Positions 52,355 to 62,576 of a stretch of 64,000 bases of DNA are shown piece after piece. Each line of letters opens with the position of its first letter. Position 1 is the first letter of the stretch. Origin of the DNA: Burkholderia contaminans (GTDB lineage Bacteria > Pseudomonadota > Gammaproteobacteria > Burkholderiales > Burkholderiaceae); assembly GCF_029633825.1 (NCBI RefSeq), contig NZ_CP090641.1, forward strand, positions 1,860,001 through 1,924,000. The letters run 5' to 3'. The notes under the pieces are model-generated. The model was not told where the DNA came from. It did no database searches and saw only the letters and a list, made by a program, of their open reading frames with translations. The position numbers and the translations under genes are program-made.

Positions 52355-54636
52355 GACGCCTCCTTCCGCGTACGCGGCCGGCGGCCGGCAGCGGCAGGCG
52401 CGCCGCCGTTCGTTTCGGTCGAGCCGTACGGCGCATAGCGATACGCGCCGTAGCGCGAGCGATAGCCCAGCGCGCGTGTATCGACGCCGTTGAACAGCAC
52501 GCCAGGCAGGCCCGCCGAGACCCGGCTCAGCTGCTTCGACGCTTCGGCGATCTCGTCGATCGTCGTCTGACGGGCGCGCGTCACGAGGAACGCCGTCGCG
52601 CAGTGCGGTGCCAGGATGCTGGCGTCGGGTACCGCGAGCACCGGCGGCGTGTCGATGATCACGACGTCGTAGGCGGCGCTCATCTCGTCGAGCAGGCGAT
52701 GGGTCGGTTCGCCCTGCAGCAGCTCCGACGTGCGCGACGAAGGCGTGCCCGTCGGCATGAAATCCAGTCCTTCCGACACGCGTCGCACGGCACCGTGCAG
52801 CGACACGCTTCCCGTCAGCAGGTCGGACAGCCCCGGCGTGCGCGGCACGTCGAAGGCTTCGTTCAGGTGGCCGCGCCGCATGTCCGCGTCGACCAGCAGC
52901 ACGCGCTGGCCGGCGGCAGCCATCACGGCTGCCAGGTTGGCCGATACGAACGACTTGCCGACGCCGGGGCTCGGCCCCGTCAGCAGCACGCGGTTGTTGT
53001 CCGCGTCGAGCAGCGCCAGACTGAGGGTCGTACGCAGGCTTTTCAGGCTTTCGATGGAAGGGTCGTACGGGTGCTCGTCGGCGAGCAGCGACGGCACGTA
53101 CCCGCGCCGGGCGGCGGAGGCCGCTGCCGCGCGCTGCGCCGCCGAATCGGGGATCGTGCCGTAGACGGTCAGGCCGGTGCGGCGCTCGATATCGCTGGCA
53201 TCGGTCACGCCGCCGAACAGCGATTCGCGCGCGACTGCCGCCGTGACGCCCAGCATCACGCCGAGAATCGCGGACAGGGCGAGAATCAGCGCCTTGCGCG
53301 GCTCGACCGGCTCTTCCGGGACGGGCGCGTGGTCGACTTCGCGCACGTTGCCGACCTTGCCGGCCGACACGAGCTTCAGTTGCTGGATGTTGTTGAGCAC
53401 GCCGACGTACATTTCGTTGCCGACCTCGACGTCGCGTCGCAGCCGCAGCTCGTCCTGCTCGATATCGGGGAACGCGTGCAGACGTGCCGACAGCCCGTCG
53501 ATCTTCTGTTGCGCGCCGTCGATCTGCCGATCGAGCGCCTGCATGTCGGGATGGTCGGCCGCGAACCGCGTCGATGCTTCCGCGCGCTTCTGCTGCAACG
53601 CCAGCAGCGTCCCCTGCGTGGCGATACTGTCCTGCAGGTAGGCCTGCGCCTCGATGCCGAGGTTGAACGTGCCGCGCTTGCGCCGCATCGCGTTGTATTT
53701 CGCTTCCGCCTGTTCGAGGTTCTGCTTCAGTTGCGGCGCGACGGTCTCGAGGAACGCGAGCGACTTCTCCGCTTCCGCCGATTTGCGCTTGACGTTCTGC
53801 GCGATGTACGCGGTGCCGATCGTATTGAGGATGCTAGCGACCGTGTCCGGGTCTTCCCCCTTCAGCGACACGCTGATGACGTTGCTCTGCTTTCGGATCT
53901 CCGACACGTTCAGGTGCTTCTGCAGTTTCTGCAGCGTCTTGAGTTCGGAGAGCCGTTCGATCCGGAACGCTGCACCCGGCCGCGCTTGGAGCGCGTCCAC
54001 GCGGATGCGGAACGTGCCGCCGGCCTGTGTCGACTCGACGAGCTGCCCGGGCACGCCTTCGATCGGCCGGTCGAGATCGCCGCTTTTCAGCCGGAAGCGG
54101 CCGTCGGGCAGCGCCGTCAGCTCGAACGTCTCGCCCTCGAACGCCTTCGGCACATCGAACGTGCCGATGTCGATCGATTCGTTGCCCCAGCCGTATCCGC
54201 CGAAGCCGAACAGCCCGGGATGCGACAGGCCGTGCGCGCGTTTGGCGATCGCGTTGCCGATCAGCGGGAAGCGTTTCGGTTGCGCGTCGACGTACAGGCG
54301 CAGGTTCTCGACGGCATGGCCGACGACCATGCGCGACTTGAGGATTTCAATTTCGGCGGCCGCCTGGATCTTCGCGTCGAAGAGCGACGACACGCTGCCG
54401 AGCAGCGAGTCGGGCGAGCCCGTGTTGTCCTCGACCTGGATCAGCAGGTTCGACTCGTAGACCGGCTTCGCGAGCAGCGCATACGCGGCGCCGACGGCAA
54501 ACACGGCGGCCGCGACACCGGCCACCAGCCAGCGGTTCGTCAATACCAGGTCGGCATACCGGACCAGTTCCGGCTCGTCGCCGAGGTCGGTTTCGGGTAA
54601 TGGGCACGATGCCCGGTTCATGAGGACTTTGTTCAT
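52351..54636 (-). CDS. wzc: Wzc-like polysaccharide co-polymerase and BY-tyrosine kinase
   Basis: A 761-residue fused PCP/BY-kinase. TM1 lies near residues 36-55, followed by a long periplasmic Wzz-type region with coiled coil (~270-420, EAEKSLAFLETVAPQLKQNLEQAEAKYNAMRRKRG), then TM2 near 450. The cytoplasmic kinase has Walker A GPSPGVGKSFVSANLAAVM (~550), Walker A' VLLVDADMRRGHLNEAF and Walker B VVIIDTPPVLAVPD. The C-terminal tyrosine cluster (YRSRYGAYRYAPYG) is the autophosphorylation site. It controls EPS chain length and export with Wza. It follows the phosphatase gene by 10 bp. Confidence 0.95.
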   Translation of the reverse strand: MNKVLMNRASCPLPETDLGDEPELVRYADLVLTNRWLVAGVAAAVFAVGAAYALLAKPVYESNLLIQVEDNTGSPDSLLGSVSSLFDAKIQAAAEIEILKSRMVVGHAVENLRLYVDAQPKRFPLIGNAIAKRAHGLSHPGLFGFGGYGWGNESIDIGTFDVPKAFEGETFELTALPDGRFRLKSGDLDRPIEGVPGQLVESTQAGGTFRIRVDALQARPGAAFRIERLSELKTLQKLQKHLNVSEIRKQSNVISVSLKGEDPDTVASILNTIGTAYIAQNVKRKSAEAEKSLAFLETVAPQLKQNLEQAEAKYNAMRRKRGTFNLGIEAQAYLQDSIATQGTLLALQQKRAEASTRFAADHPDMQALDRQIDGAQQKIDGLSARLHAFPDIEQDELRLRRDVEVGNEMYVGVLNNIQQLKLVSAGKVGNVREVDHAPVPEEPVEPRKALILALSAILGVMLGVTAAVARESLFGGVTDASDIERRTGLTVYGTIPDSAAQRAAAASAARRGYVPSLLADEHPYDPSIESLKSLRTTLSLALLDADNNRVLLTGPSPGVGKSFVSANLAAVMAAAGQRVLLVDADMRRGHLNEAFDVPRTPGLSDLLTGSVSLHGAVRRVSEGLDFMPTGTPSSRTSELLQGEPTHRLLDEMSAAYDVVIIDTPPVLAVPDASILAPHCATAFLVTRARQTTIDEIAEASKQLSRVSAGLPGVLFNGVDTRALGYRSRYGAYRYAPYGSTETNGGAPAAAGRRPRTRKEAS

Positions 54637-54646
54637 CGTTCAACGC

Positions 54647-55084
54647 TCATTTCAGTGCCGCGATCGTGGGCACCCACGCGTTCACGCCGTGCTCGATCCG
54701 GGAATAGGCCTGCCGGAACGCATCGACCGGTTTCATGTAGGGATCCGGCACATCCATGCCGTTCTGCTTGTCGAGCTGGAACACGCGTCCGAGCGCATAG
54801 GGATAGCGCTCGACGATCGCGCGCTTCTGGGCGGCTTCCATCGTCAGGACGATGTCGGCGCCGCGAATCAGTGCCGCGGTAAGTTGCTGCGCACGGTGCG
54901 CGGAGAGGTCGATCCCGTGCTCGGCCGCGACCACGACCGCACTTCCGTCGGCGGGCTCGCCGACGAGCGCGGACGTGCCGGCCGACGCCACCTCGACGCC
55001 CGCCAGGCGCGATCGCAGCAGCCCTTCGCCGATCGGGCTGCGACAGATATTTCCGGTGCAGATGATGAGAATGTTTCGAATCAT
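54647..55084 (-). CDS. wzb: Wzb-like low-molecular-weight protein tyrosine phosphatase
   Basis: A 145-residue LMW-PTP: the P-loop CTGNICRS at residues 9-16 (C-x5-R) and the general-acid DPY (VPDPYMKPVDAFRQAY) near residue 114. It should dephosphorylate the Wzc tyrosine tail and so reset the EPS assembly cycle. The size and motifs are complete. It is encoded between wza and wzc, 16 and 10 bp away. Confidence 0.95.
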   Translation of the reverse strand: MIRNILIICTGNICRSPIGEGLLRSRLAGVEVASAGTSALVGEPADGSAVVVAAEHGIDLSAHRAQQLTAALIRGADIVLTMEAAQKRAIVERYPYALGRVFQLDKQNGMDVPDPYMKPVDAFRQAYSRIEHGVNAWVPTIAALK

Positions 55085-55100
55085 GGGCGACGGTCTCCAG

Positions 55101-56297
55101 TCATTTCGTGACGATCGCGCCCGTCAAGCCGGCATTGATCGCCGGCAACAGCAGGTTCAGCACGCGGCTGGCGCGCACGAGGCTGTTGCTGTCGACGTAG
55201 ACGACGTCCTTGGGCTGCAGGTCGAACTGGTTGGCCAGCACCATCGCGACGGGCGAGCGTGCATCGAGGTGGAACACACGCGGCGCGTCGCTCGTCGCGC
55301 CGCGAATCACGTAGAGCTGCGCGGCGTCCGCGCTTGCGCTGTTGAAGCTGCCGGCCTGCGACAGCGCATCGCTCAGCGTGAGCCGGCCCGTGCGTAGCGG
55401 CAGCGCGGTGATCGGACGGGAAACCTCGCCCATCACGTACACGCCGTTTTCCTCGCGCGGCACCACGCGCAGCAGGTCGCCGTTGCGCAGCACCAGGCTG
55501 GACGGATTCACGCCGCGCGCGAGCATGTCGGGCAGGTCGATCGGATAGGACGCGCCGCCGCGCACCAGCTCGAGGCGGCTCTGGTCGGCCGCCGCCGTGA
55601 AGCCGCCCGCGCGGCCGACCGCTTCGTACAGCGTCAGCGGCACGTCGTTGACCGGCACGGTGCCCGGTGTGCGGACTTCGCCGTCGACGTGAATCTGTTT
55701 CGCGCGGAACGACGCGACGCGCACCGTGACCTTCGGTGCGACGAAGTAGCGCGCGAGCGCGGCCGAGATCGCCTGGCGTGCGCCGTCGACCGTCAGGCCC
55801 GCGACCGGCACGTTGCCGGCGTAGGGCATCTGCACGTTGCCTGCGTCGTCGATGACGAAGCCCTGCGGCGGATCGGACGGGCGTGTGTTCGTCTGCGGCT
55901 GCTGGCCCTGCGCGAGCGCCAGTTCAGGGTGATCCCACACGGTGACCTGCAGCACGTCGCCGGCGCCGAGCGTATAGGCAGTGGCGGGTCCGACGAGCGC
56001 AGCGGCCTGGTTGGTGGCCGCACTGCGTGCGTCGGCCCTCAACTGGCGAATCAGCGTCGCATTGATTTCGGCGATGGACACCGGCAGCACGGTGCCCGGC
56101 GTATGCGCATCGCCGCCCGACACAGGCAGGCTGGCCTGGGTGGGCATCTGCATCCCGGGCGCGAACGCGCAGCCCGACAGCACCGCGCAGAAAAGGACCC
56201 CGGCGCACCCGCGCACGATGCCGGGCGCGGGTGACGGAGCGACCGCGGCCGCGCGGGGATGGCGGCCGCCGAAGGAGCGGGAAAGAGAGAACTTCAA
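55101..56297 (-). CDS. wza: Wza-like outer-membrane polysaccharide export lipoprotein
   Basis: A 398-residue protein. A lipobox (AVLSGC) follows a hydrophobic segment near residues 28-43. Then come the Poly_export domain ([73 protein letters not shown]) and two SLBB domains ([67 protein letters not shown]). It forms the octameric export channel. The first in-frame start is TTG 56297; GTG 56216 would give a shorter signal peptide and cannot be excluded. Confidence 0.93.
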   Translation of the reverse strand: MKFSLSRSFGGRHPRAAAVAPSPAPGIVRGCAGVLFCAVLSGCAFAPGMQMPTQASLPVSGGDAHTPGTVLPVSIAEINATLIRQLRADARSAATNQAAALVGPATAYTLGAGDVLQVTVWDHPELALAQGQQPQTNTRPSDPPQGFVIDDAGNVQMPYAGNVPVAGLTVDGARQAISAALARYFVAPKVTVRVASFRAKQIHVDGEVRTPGTVPVNDVPLTLYEAVGRAGGFTAAADQSRLELVRGGASYPIDLPDMLARGVNPSSLVLRNGDLLRVVPREENGVYVMGEVSRPITALPLRTGRLTLSDALSQAGSFNSASADAAQLYVIRGATSDAPRVFHLDARSPVAMVLANQFDLQPKDVVYVDSNSLVRASRVLNLLLPAINAGLTGAIVTK

Positions 56298-56348
56298 TGT
56301 AAGACCTGCTTGTCCGGTTGGCGCGTCGTGACGACGTGCATGGGGCGC

Positions 56349-57752
56349 TCAGTAAGCGTTCTGGTGCCCGAAGCCTTTCAGCACCGTCGCGCCGATGATT
56401 CGAAGATCGAGCGCGAACGACCAGTTGCGCAGGTAGTACAGGTCGTACTCGACACGCGACTGCATGCTTTCGAGCTGCTCGGTCGCGCCGCGCAGGCCGT
56501 TGATCTGCGCCCAGCCCGTGATGCCTGGCTTGATCCGGTAGCGGTGGATGTAGCCGTCGACGAGCGTGCGGTATTGCGCGTCGTGCTCCACCGCATGCGG
56601 GCGCGGGCCGACCACCGACATGTCGCCGAACAGCACGTTGACGAACTGCGGCAGCTCGTCGAGGCTCGTGCGGCGCAGGAATGCGCCGACTTTCGTCACG
56701 CGCGGGTCGTTGCGCGTGGCCTGTGCGACCTTGCCCGGTTGTTCGACATGCACGCGCATCGTGCGGAACTTGTAGATGTCGAACGTCTGGCCGTCGGCAC
56801 CGCGGCGCCGCTGCGTGAACAGCACGGGGCCCGGCGATGTCAGCTTGATGGCCAAGGCGAGGACGAGCATCAACGGCATCAGCACGATCAGCACGGCAGC
56901 CGCGAACAGGCGATCGAAGATCGATTTCGTGAGCAGCGCGCGTCGCGACAGCGGCGGCGCGGCCAGCGAGATCGCCGGCTCGCCGAGGATGTCCTCGACG
57001 TGGCTGCCGAACAGCGCGTGTTTGCTGACGTCGGGCATCAGCCGCAGTTCGACGAAATCGGCGCGGAACTCGTCGATCACGCGCGTGATCGCGGCGTCGT
57101 CGTCGAGCGGCAGCGCAATCCAGATCTCGTCCGCGCACGCTGCACGCGCGGATGCGGCGAATGACGCGAGATCGGTCGCGACGAAACCGTTACCGCCGAG
57201 CGCGACGGTCTCGCCCGTCGTGCGATATGCGCCGACGAAGCGGTAGCGTGCCGCACCGGCCCCGCGGAGCGACTCGACGATGCGCTCGAGCCATTCGCCG
57301 CCGCCGACGATCGCGATGCGCGACGGCATGCCTGCCACGCCCAGGCTGCGACGGCATACGACGCCCAGTACGAGCCGGAATGCAACGAGTGCAATCGCGG
57401 CACAGAACGTCCATCCGAAAAACCACGCGAGCAGCGGCGCCGTGACGTCCGTTATCGCAATCATTTTTAGGAATACAAAACCTTGAACGACAAACCAGAG
57501 CAAGAGCGTACGCAGGGCATGGCGTGTCGCCGGTCGCGTGCGGCCATCGAGGCCGATGCCGGCGAGCCGCAGAACGAATGCCGCGAGCAGCGCGCTGACG
57601 CTGATCAACAGCCATTCGATGCGAAGTGTCGCGAGATTGAAAAGAGAACCTTGATGCACGATCACCGCAATGACGACGATCAGCAGCGTATCGATCGCGC
57701 ATACGAAACGCGCACCGACCGTTGCCCGCTTGCGCTGCATAGCTGTATTCAT
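56349..57752 (-). CDS. Undecaprenyl-phosphate sugar-1-phosphate transferase (WcaJ/WbaP type)
   Basis: A 467-residue polyisoprenyl-phosphate hexose-1-phosphate transferase. Four N-terminal helices (~15-130) are followed by a Rossmann-like CoA-binding region ([19 protein letters not shown]). The membrane catalytic domain starts at [43 protein letters not shown] and has [50 protein letters not shown] and [15 protein letters not shown]. It starts each EPS repeat unit, most likely with glucose- or galactose-1-phosphate. ATG 57752 is preferred over a longer open frame. It is the first gene of the ten-gene operon. Confidence 0.93.
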   Translation of the reverse strand: MNTAMQRKRATVGARFVCAIDTLLIVVIAVIVHQGSLFNLATLRIEWLLISVSALLAAFVLRLAGIGLDGRTRPATRHALRTLLLWFVVQGFVFLKMIAITDVTAPLLAWFFGWTFCAAIALVAFRLVLGVVCRRSLGVAGMPSRIAIVGGGEWLERIVESLRGAGAARYRFVGAYRTTGETVALGGNGFVATDLASFAASARAACADEIWIALPLDDDAAITRVIDEFRADFVELRLMPDVSKHALFGSHVEDILGEPAISLAAPPLSRRALLTKSIFDRLFAAAVLIVLMPLMLVLALAIKLTSPGPVLFTQRRRGADGQTFDIYKFRTMRVHVEQPGKVAQATRNDPRVTKVGAFLRRTSLDELPQFVNVLFGDMSVVGPRPHAVEHDAQYRTLVDGYIHRYRIKPGITGWAQINGLRGATEQLESMQSRVEYDLYYLRNWSFALDLRIIGATVLKGFGHQNAY

Positions 57753-58802
57753 TCGGCTTGACCCCTGGTCATCCCGGATCCGTTGGCGCGGTGCAACTTC
57801 ATGCGTGTTGTGGGAAACCGGACATGACATGGTGTTTGATAATGACAGTTGGCAAGAAAGATGAGTTTATGAGTGGCTCGACCGCTGAACCATGGGACGA
57901 TGACGGGTCTGGTCTTTAATAGGCATAGGACAAGAACTAAATCGTTGCTCGTGCCCGAATACGTCGTCGAGGGTGCGCGATCGCGGAAGGCGCGGCACAA
58001 GCAGTCGGCACGAACACTTCATGAAGCGTCGCGACTGCGCCGATCGAAACGGGGCCGGTCGTCCGTACGACAGTGACGTTGGTGAGTGGTGAGACGCGTG
58101 TTCGTTCTTCATGCTGTCCGTTCGTCCTTGCCTTCACGCGGGTTCGTGGCACGTGCCGCGAGAGGCTTCGTTCGATTGCCGGCATCGCGGCACCTTGCCC
58201 GGTGCGCTCGAGCAGTACGGCGAGTCTATGAACGATGATGGTGCGCGGCCATCGGCCCACACGCGAACGGAGCGAGAAAGATGTTCGGACTGGTCCGAGG
58301 CCTATTCGGACTCCGGATCGACGAGGTCAAGGATGGTTAAACGACCGGGGAACGAGAGGGTTTTCAGGTCGCGCGAGCGCGAAACCGTGTGGGGAAACTG
58401 CATGCGTCGACTCGTCATGAAGTCGAGGAAAGGGGCGGCCCGCGTCAACGTGGCGTGCATGCAGCGCGGGGCCGACGACATGCGGGTGTAATCCGGCTGC
58501 ATTCGATCGATCTGGTTGCCTGCCGGTTGCACCACCGGCGAGCACGACTACCTGCAATGAGCGTGCCGTCGCATCCGGATCGAGATCCGCCAGGAAGACG
58601 TCGTGCCGCGTGGGCGCGTGGTTGCGCAGAGTGGGGCGGGACGCGAGACGCCGCTACGAGCGGCGGTGTTGGAAACGGAGCGGTCTGCTTCGTGTCGATG
58701 GCCGGTGAAGCCGCATCAGGCGATCCTCATGAACGGCACCGCGACACGAAGCACGGCCGTTCGGATTGGCGGTTTCCTTGCCGGACAGCCGACTGCCGCC
58801 TT
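57753..58802. other. One-kilobase intergenic region upstream of the EPS operon
   Basis: No open frame has credible protein sequence. The first ~200 bases are AT-richer and should hold the EPS promoter. No JUMPstart-type element was seen. The element ATAGGACA at 57925-57932 matches a half-site of the palindrome at 60590. Such an unusually long leader/promoter is typical for regulated EPS operons, but nothing specific can be assigned. Confidence 0.5.
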
Positions 58803-60401
58803 TCAGGTTGCGAGCGCGCGAAGATCCGTGGTGACTTCGTCGAGCACCGGCCGCCAGTCTGCGAACGTTCGCTGGCGATACAGCGTCGAACTCGGATAGA
58901 ACGGGCTGTCACGCCGGTCATGCTGCCAGACCCAATGCGGGTTCGCATCGAGCAGCACCCAGGTGGACTGACCCAGCGCGCCGCTCAGGTGCGCGACCGA
59001 CGTGCAGACGGTGATCACCAGATCGAGCGCGCCGACGAACGCGGCGGTGTCGTCGAGCGTCTTCCATTCGCGCGTCATGTCGATTACGTCGAACCCGGTC
59101 GCCTTTGCGGCTTCAACGTCATGCTGCGCGCCCGGTTGCAGCGAGTAGAACGCGACGTCCTTCTGCATGCCGGCAAACGCATCGGCGTAGCGCTCGAGCC
59201 CGACCCGGCGGAAGCGGTTGCGTTGATGGGTGAGGCTGCCTGTCCACGCGAGGCCGACCTTCAGCCGCGTCTCGCCGGATAGCGCGTGGCGCCATGCGTC
59301 GGTGGCTGCGGCATCCGCATGGAGGTAAGGCGCCGACGTGAAGAGGGCGTCCGTGTCGAGGCCGAGCATCCACGGAATACTCATCAGCGGCAGTTCGTAG
59401 TCGAAGGGGGGCAGGTGCTCGACGCGGGTATGGGTGTCGAACACGTCGGCGTGATCGCCGAGGCTGCGCTCGATCAGGGCGCCCATCTGCGGAAACATAT
59501 TCCACACGAGCCGCCCGCCTTCGCGATGCACGCGCTGCGCGAGCAGCGGCACGTAGCGGCTGAACTGCAACACGTCGCCGATGCCTTGTTCGCCCCAGAC
59601 GAGCAGCGTCTTGCCGGCAAGCGACTCGCCGCCCCAGCGCGGCCGGGCAAACCCGGGCAGCGTGTCGCGCAGCTCCGCCGCGCCGTGCCAGCGCGCCTCG
59701 TAATCGTTCCATCCCGATGCGAAGTCGCCACGCGCGAGACGCAGCAGCGACAGGTTGTGGCGGTGCGCCAGGTCTTGCGGATCGAGGGCGCATGCACGTT
59801 GCGCGTACTGCTCGGCTTCGTCCCACCGTTGCGCTTCCTTGAACACGGCGGTCGCATTGTTGGCCGCGAGCGGGCTGTCCGGCGCAAGCGTGACGGCGCG
59901 GGTGGCTGCGCGCAGTGCGCCGTCCAGGTCGAAGCGATCGAGGCGCGTGATGACCGCGTTGGTCCACGCGTTTGCGTTGCCCGGATCGTCGTCGAGTGCG
60001 CCTTCGATGAAGGCGTGTTCCAGCTCGGGATGACCGCCCGACTGACGGATCGCAAGCGCGAGATTGTTCTTCAGCGATGGCCATGCGGGGGCGAGCGCGA
60101 GCGTCTCGCGATACGGAACGATCGCTTCCGCGTGGCGCCCGGCCATCTGAAGTGCATAACCGCAATTGAACGCCGCCGCCGGCGAAGCGGGATGCTGTTG
60201 CCAGTGCATGACGGCGAGCTCGGCAGCGCGCGCGAGATCGCCGCGCTCGATCAGCGTTTGCGTGGCTGCGGCGACGGACTCGTCGAGCATGCCGGGCGCG
60301 GCCTGCGCTTCGACCGATTCGGATTGCGTCGTATCGGCGAGGTCGGCCGGCAGTCGGGGAATGTCGGCAAGCGTGGGCATGTCGTGCGAGGTGATCTGCA
60401 T
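58803..60401 (-). CDS. TPR protein with glycosyltransferase-like C-terminus
   Basis: A 532-residue protein. TPR-type helical repeats span ~45-250 (ERGDLARAAELAVMHWQQHPASPAAAFNCGYALQMAGRHAEAIVPYRETLALAPAWP; AEQYAQRACALDPQDLAHRHNLSLLRLARGDF). A GT-B-like domain follows (LLVWGEQGIGDVLQFSRYVPLLAQR; LKVGLAWTGSLTHQRNRFRRVGLERY; DLVITVCTSVAHLSGALGQSTWVLLDANPHWVW), as in proteobacterial TPR/GT9-41-like proteins. Activity is unproven. GGAGAG precedes ATG 60401. It may assist or modify the EPS, but it is separated from that operon by 1 kb. Confidence 0.8.
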   Translation of the reverse strand: MQITSHDMPTLADIPRLPADLADTTQSESVEAQAAPGMLDESVAAATQTLIERGDLARAAELAVMHWQQHPASPAAAFNCGYALQMAGRHAEAIVPYRETLALAPAWPSLKNNLALAIRQSGGHPELEHAFIEGALDDDPGNANAWTNAVITRLDRFDLDGALRAATRAVTLAPDSPLAANNATAVFKEAQRWDEAEQYAQRACALDPQDLAHRHNLSLLRLARGDFASGWNDYEARWHGAAELRDTLPGFARPRWGGESLAGKTLLVWGEQGIGDVLQFSRYVPLLAQRVHREGGRLVWNMFPQMGALIERSLGDHADVFDTHTRVEHLPPFDYELPLMSIPWMLGLDTDALFTSAPYLHADAAATDAWRHALSGETRLKVGLAWTGSLTHQRNRFRRVGLERYADAFAGMQKDVAFYSLQPGAQHDVEAAKATGFDVIDMTREWKTLDDTAAFVGALDLVITVCTSVAHLSGALGQSTWVLLDANPHWVWQHDRRDSPFYPSSTLYRQRTFADWRPVLDEVTTDLRALAT

Positions 60402-60589
60402 GGGGGTCTCTCCGGAATGCCGTTCGCGCGTCGGGCGGCGATCGGCTGCATCGTGAATCGGGAGGGCTAACAACACTTCGCGATGCGAAGCATGGCGCCG
60501 GATGGCATCGCGGGCTGTCGTTCCGGTTGAAGTGGAAGGCCCGGTGCCGTGATGCACTCCACTTTATGCAGGTGCCATGGGCAAATGAA

Positions 60590-60603
60590 TAGGACATGTC
60601 CTA
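60590..60603. promoter_or_regulatory. 14-base palindrome upstream of TPR gene
   Basis: TAGGACATGTCCTA is a perfect palindrome 190 bp before the TPR gene start. A copy of its left half (ATAGGACA) occurs upstream of the EPS operon at 57925. A palindrome of this length is expected a few times by chance in 64 kb, so position is the main argument. Confidence 0.3.
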
Positions 60604-61030
60604 AACGGTTGAGTTTGAGGATCGGAAACGTACGTAACTCTTGCGTATGCCGACAGGAAGGCCTGTTGGACGTGTCCGTGTAGGCCCGGTCTGATTCGTG
60701 CGTATCGCGGGGCCCATGTAAGACCTGTCCGATGGAGATCGGCGTTGTCTGCGTCTTTAATGCAAGACATTCGGGGCCGGGATGGCTGGCTTCGGCTTGA
60801 TGAGGAGGTCGGACGATGATCGATGGGGTGCTGGAGAACCTGCCTGCGTTGCCGGCGGGCGAAGTCGCATGAACACTGGCGCGTCTGCCGCACGAGCGGT
60901 CGAAGAAATTACGCGGATTAGGACCCGGCTGATTGTGCGGACGCTGATCGTTCTTCGACAATGCGCAGGTCGGGCGGCCGCATGGTATGTGCCCGACGCC
61001 TCGTATCCGAAGCATGTCTTCGTTCAATGC
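60604..61030. other. Intergenic region between TPR gene and EpsD-like gene
   Basis: Divergent promoter region with no credible open frame. It includes ATGTAAGACCTG at 60716-60727, which also occurs at 56297-56308. A 12-base match like this is expected by chance among so many positions. No RNA gene is recognised before the terminator at 61031. Confidence 0.45.
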
Positions 61031-61058
61031 GCTGCCCGGCTTCGGGCAGCGTCTTTTT
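61031..61058 (+). terminator. Intrinsic terminator with no obvious upstream gene
   Basis: GCTGCCCG-GCTT-CGGGCAGC is followed by GTCTTTTT on the plus strand. No plus-strand gene ends before it, so it terminates either a small RNA made from ~60800-61000 or the leader of the EpsD-like gene 318 bp downstream. Confidence 0.6.
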
Positions 61059-61375
61059 CCCGGCCGCATGCGCGCGCCGATCGACCCGATCGAGCGATGC
61101 GTGGCGCGCGGACACACGTGAATGCCTTGCGGCGGCCGGTGGGCTCGGCCGTTCATCGACCCTTCAGGTCGCAGGTTGGGAGAACGCTGCCTCATGCGAG
61201 CGCAGGGCATTCACCTCTGTCTGCGGGCGCCCGCTTCACGTTCCCGACATGCCGTCGCGTATTCGCTTGCGCGCGGCCATCCCGGCGCCGACCCGATCGG
61301 TCGCCTGCAGCGGCCACGCTGCTTTCCCTGTCGCCGCGATTGCGCGGCTTTTCCACTCCCAATGAAGGACACTTC

Positions 61376-62218
61376 ATGAAGAAGCATCATCTTTCCATCG
61401 TATCCACCCTGATCGCACTCGCGTGTGCCGGCGGCATGCCTGCTGCGCGCGCCGCCGGCCCGAAACCCGATTCGTCATTGCCGCCGGGTGTCGAGGCGGT
61501 CGTGAACAACGTGCCGATTCCGCGTATCGACATCGACGAGGCGATCAAGACGTCCGGTCAGCCCGACACGCCGGCACTGCGCGCGCAGGTCAAGCAGAAC
61601 CTGATCATCCAGAAGCTGATCGAGCAGGCTGCCGAGAAGGCGAACTACGGCGTGCGTCCGGAAGTGAACAAGGTCGTGATGCGTGCCCGCACGATCGCGT
61701 CGACGGATCTCTACCTGCACGAAATGGCCCGCCCGCAGCCGGTGACCGACGCGCAGGTCAAGGCACGTTACGACCAGATCGTCGCGAGCGCCGCGCCGTT
61801 CCAGTACCGCGCGGAAGTGATCGCCGTGCGCAGCCCGGCAGAGGCGAACGAGATCGTCGCGGAACTGAAGAAGGGCACCGCGTTCGACGCGCTCGCGAAG
61901 AAGTTCAACACGACGCCGAACGGCGGTATCGCCGAATGGGCGGACCTGCATACGCCGGTGGCGGAAGGGAACACGGCCGGCGTGCCGGTACCGGTCGCAC
62001 AGGCGATCACGACGCTGCAGCCGGGCGCCATCTCGGCGCCGATCCGAGTGGGCGACGCCTTCGCGTTCGTGAAGCTCGACGAGAAGCGGAAGACCGTCGT
62101 GCCGACGTTCGACGCGGCGAAGAACGTGCTGCGCCAGCAGCTCGAAGCGCAGGCGGATCAGCGGGCAATGGCTGCGTTGGTCGAGAAGCTTGCTTCGCAG
62201 GCGACGATTCAGCAGTAA
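61376..62218 (+). CDS. PpiC-type peptidyl-prolyl isomerase/chaperone, EpsD-like
   Basis: A 280-residue exported protein with a signal peptide (KKHHLSIVSTLIALACAGGMPAARA). A SurA-like N-terminal helical part (VVNNVPIPRIDIDEAIKTSGQPDTPALRAQVKQNLIIQKLIEQAA) precedes a parvulin-type domain (YRAEVIAVRSPAEANEIVAELKKGTAFDALAKKFNTTPNGGIAEWADLHTP; AITTLQPGAISAPIRVGDAFAFVKLDE). It resembles the EpsD group, which is encoded with EPS genes and helps outer-membrane export components fold. AAGGAC precedes ATG 61376. It is transcribed divergently from the TPR gene and ends in a strong terminator. Confidence 0.88.
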   Translation: MKKHHLSIVSTLIALACAGGMPAARAAGPKPDSSLPPGVEAVVNNVPIPRIDIDEAIKTSGQPDTPALRAQVKQNLIIQKLIEQAAEKANYGVRPEVNKVVMRARTIASTDLYLHEMARPQPVTDAQVKARYDQIVASAAPFQYRAEVIAVRSPAEANEIVAELKKGTAFDALAKKFNTTPNGGIAEWADLHTPVAEGNTAGVPVPVAQAITTLQPGAISAPIRVGDAFAFVKLDEKRKTVVPTFDAAKNVLRQQLEAQADQRAMAALVEKLASQATIQQ

Positions 62219-62234
62219 GTCGGTGGTGTGTGAA

Positions 62235-62290
62235 GGGCTGCCCGGGCTGTCTGGCGCTTTTGCGACGGACAGGCGGGCAGCCCGTTTTTT
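62235..62290 (+). terminator. Strong Rho-independent terminator of the EpsD-like gene
   Basis: GGGCTGCCCG (62235-62244) pairs with CGGGCAGCCC (62274-62283), followed by G and six T residues, 17 bp after the stop codon. Confidence 0.85.
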
Positions 62291-62576
62291 GTTTGTATCG
62301 GAATCGTTTCAGCGGGTGACCGAATAGTGCATCAGGGGCGAACGTCGTGCGATTGCCGACGCGCGTTGACGCATCGCAGAATCAGCCTGGTCTGATTGGT
62401 TGTAACGATCGTTCACGCTAAATTGAGCAGGTGTGGTATCGGAGGGGCTTCGGCGGCGACCGTTGGGCCCGGTCGCAGTCATGCTATCCATTGATGGCGC
62501 TACTCCTAACGCTGCCTTATGCGAGCGCCGAAGATATTCCGGTGCCACACACTTCCTTTCCAGGGCGGGATCTTTG
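62291..62576. other. Intergenic stretch after the EpsD-like terminator
   Basis: About 285 bases between the terminator and the 3' end of the distal Xre gene. No gene, repeat or RNA was recognised. Confidence 0.5.

Noticed and set aside
52603..54600. 665-residue plus-strand frame opposite wzc
   Set aside because: Arg/Leu/Val-rich shadow; the minus strand holds a complete BY-kinase.
57753..58802. Small ORFs and a JUMPstart-like element before the EPS operon
   Set aside because: No frame shows natural protein composition and no JUMPstart consensus was found.
56297..60727. Identical 12-mer ATGTAAGACCTG at 56297 and 60716
   Set aside because: Many 12-base identities are expected by chance among all position pairs in 64 kb, and one copy overlaps the wza start region.
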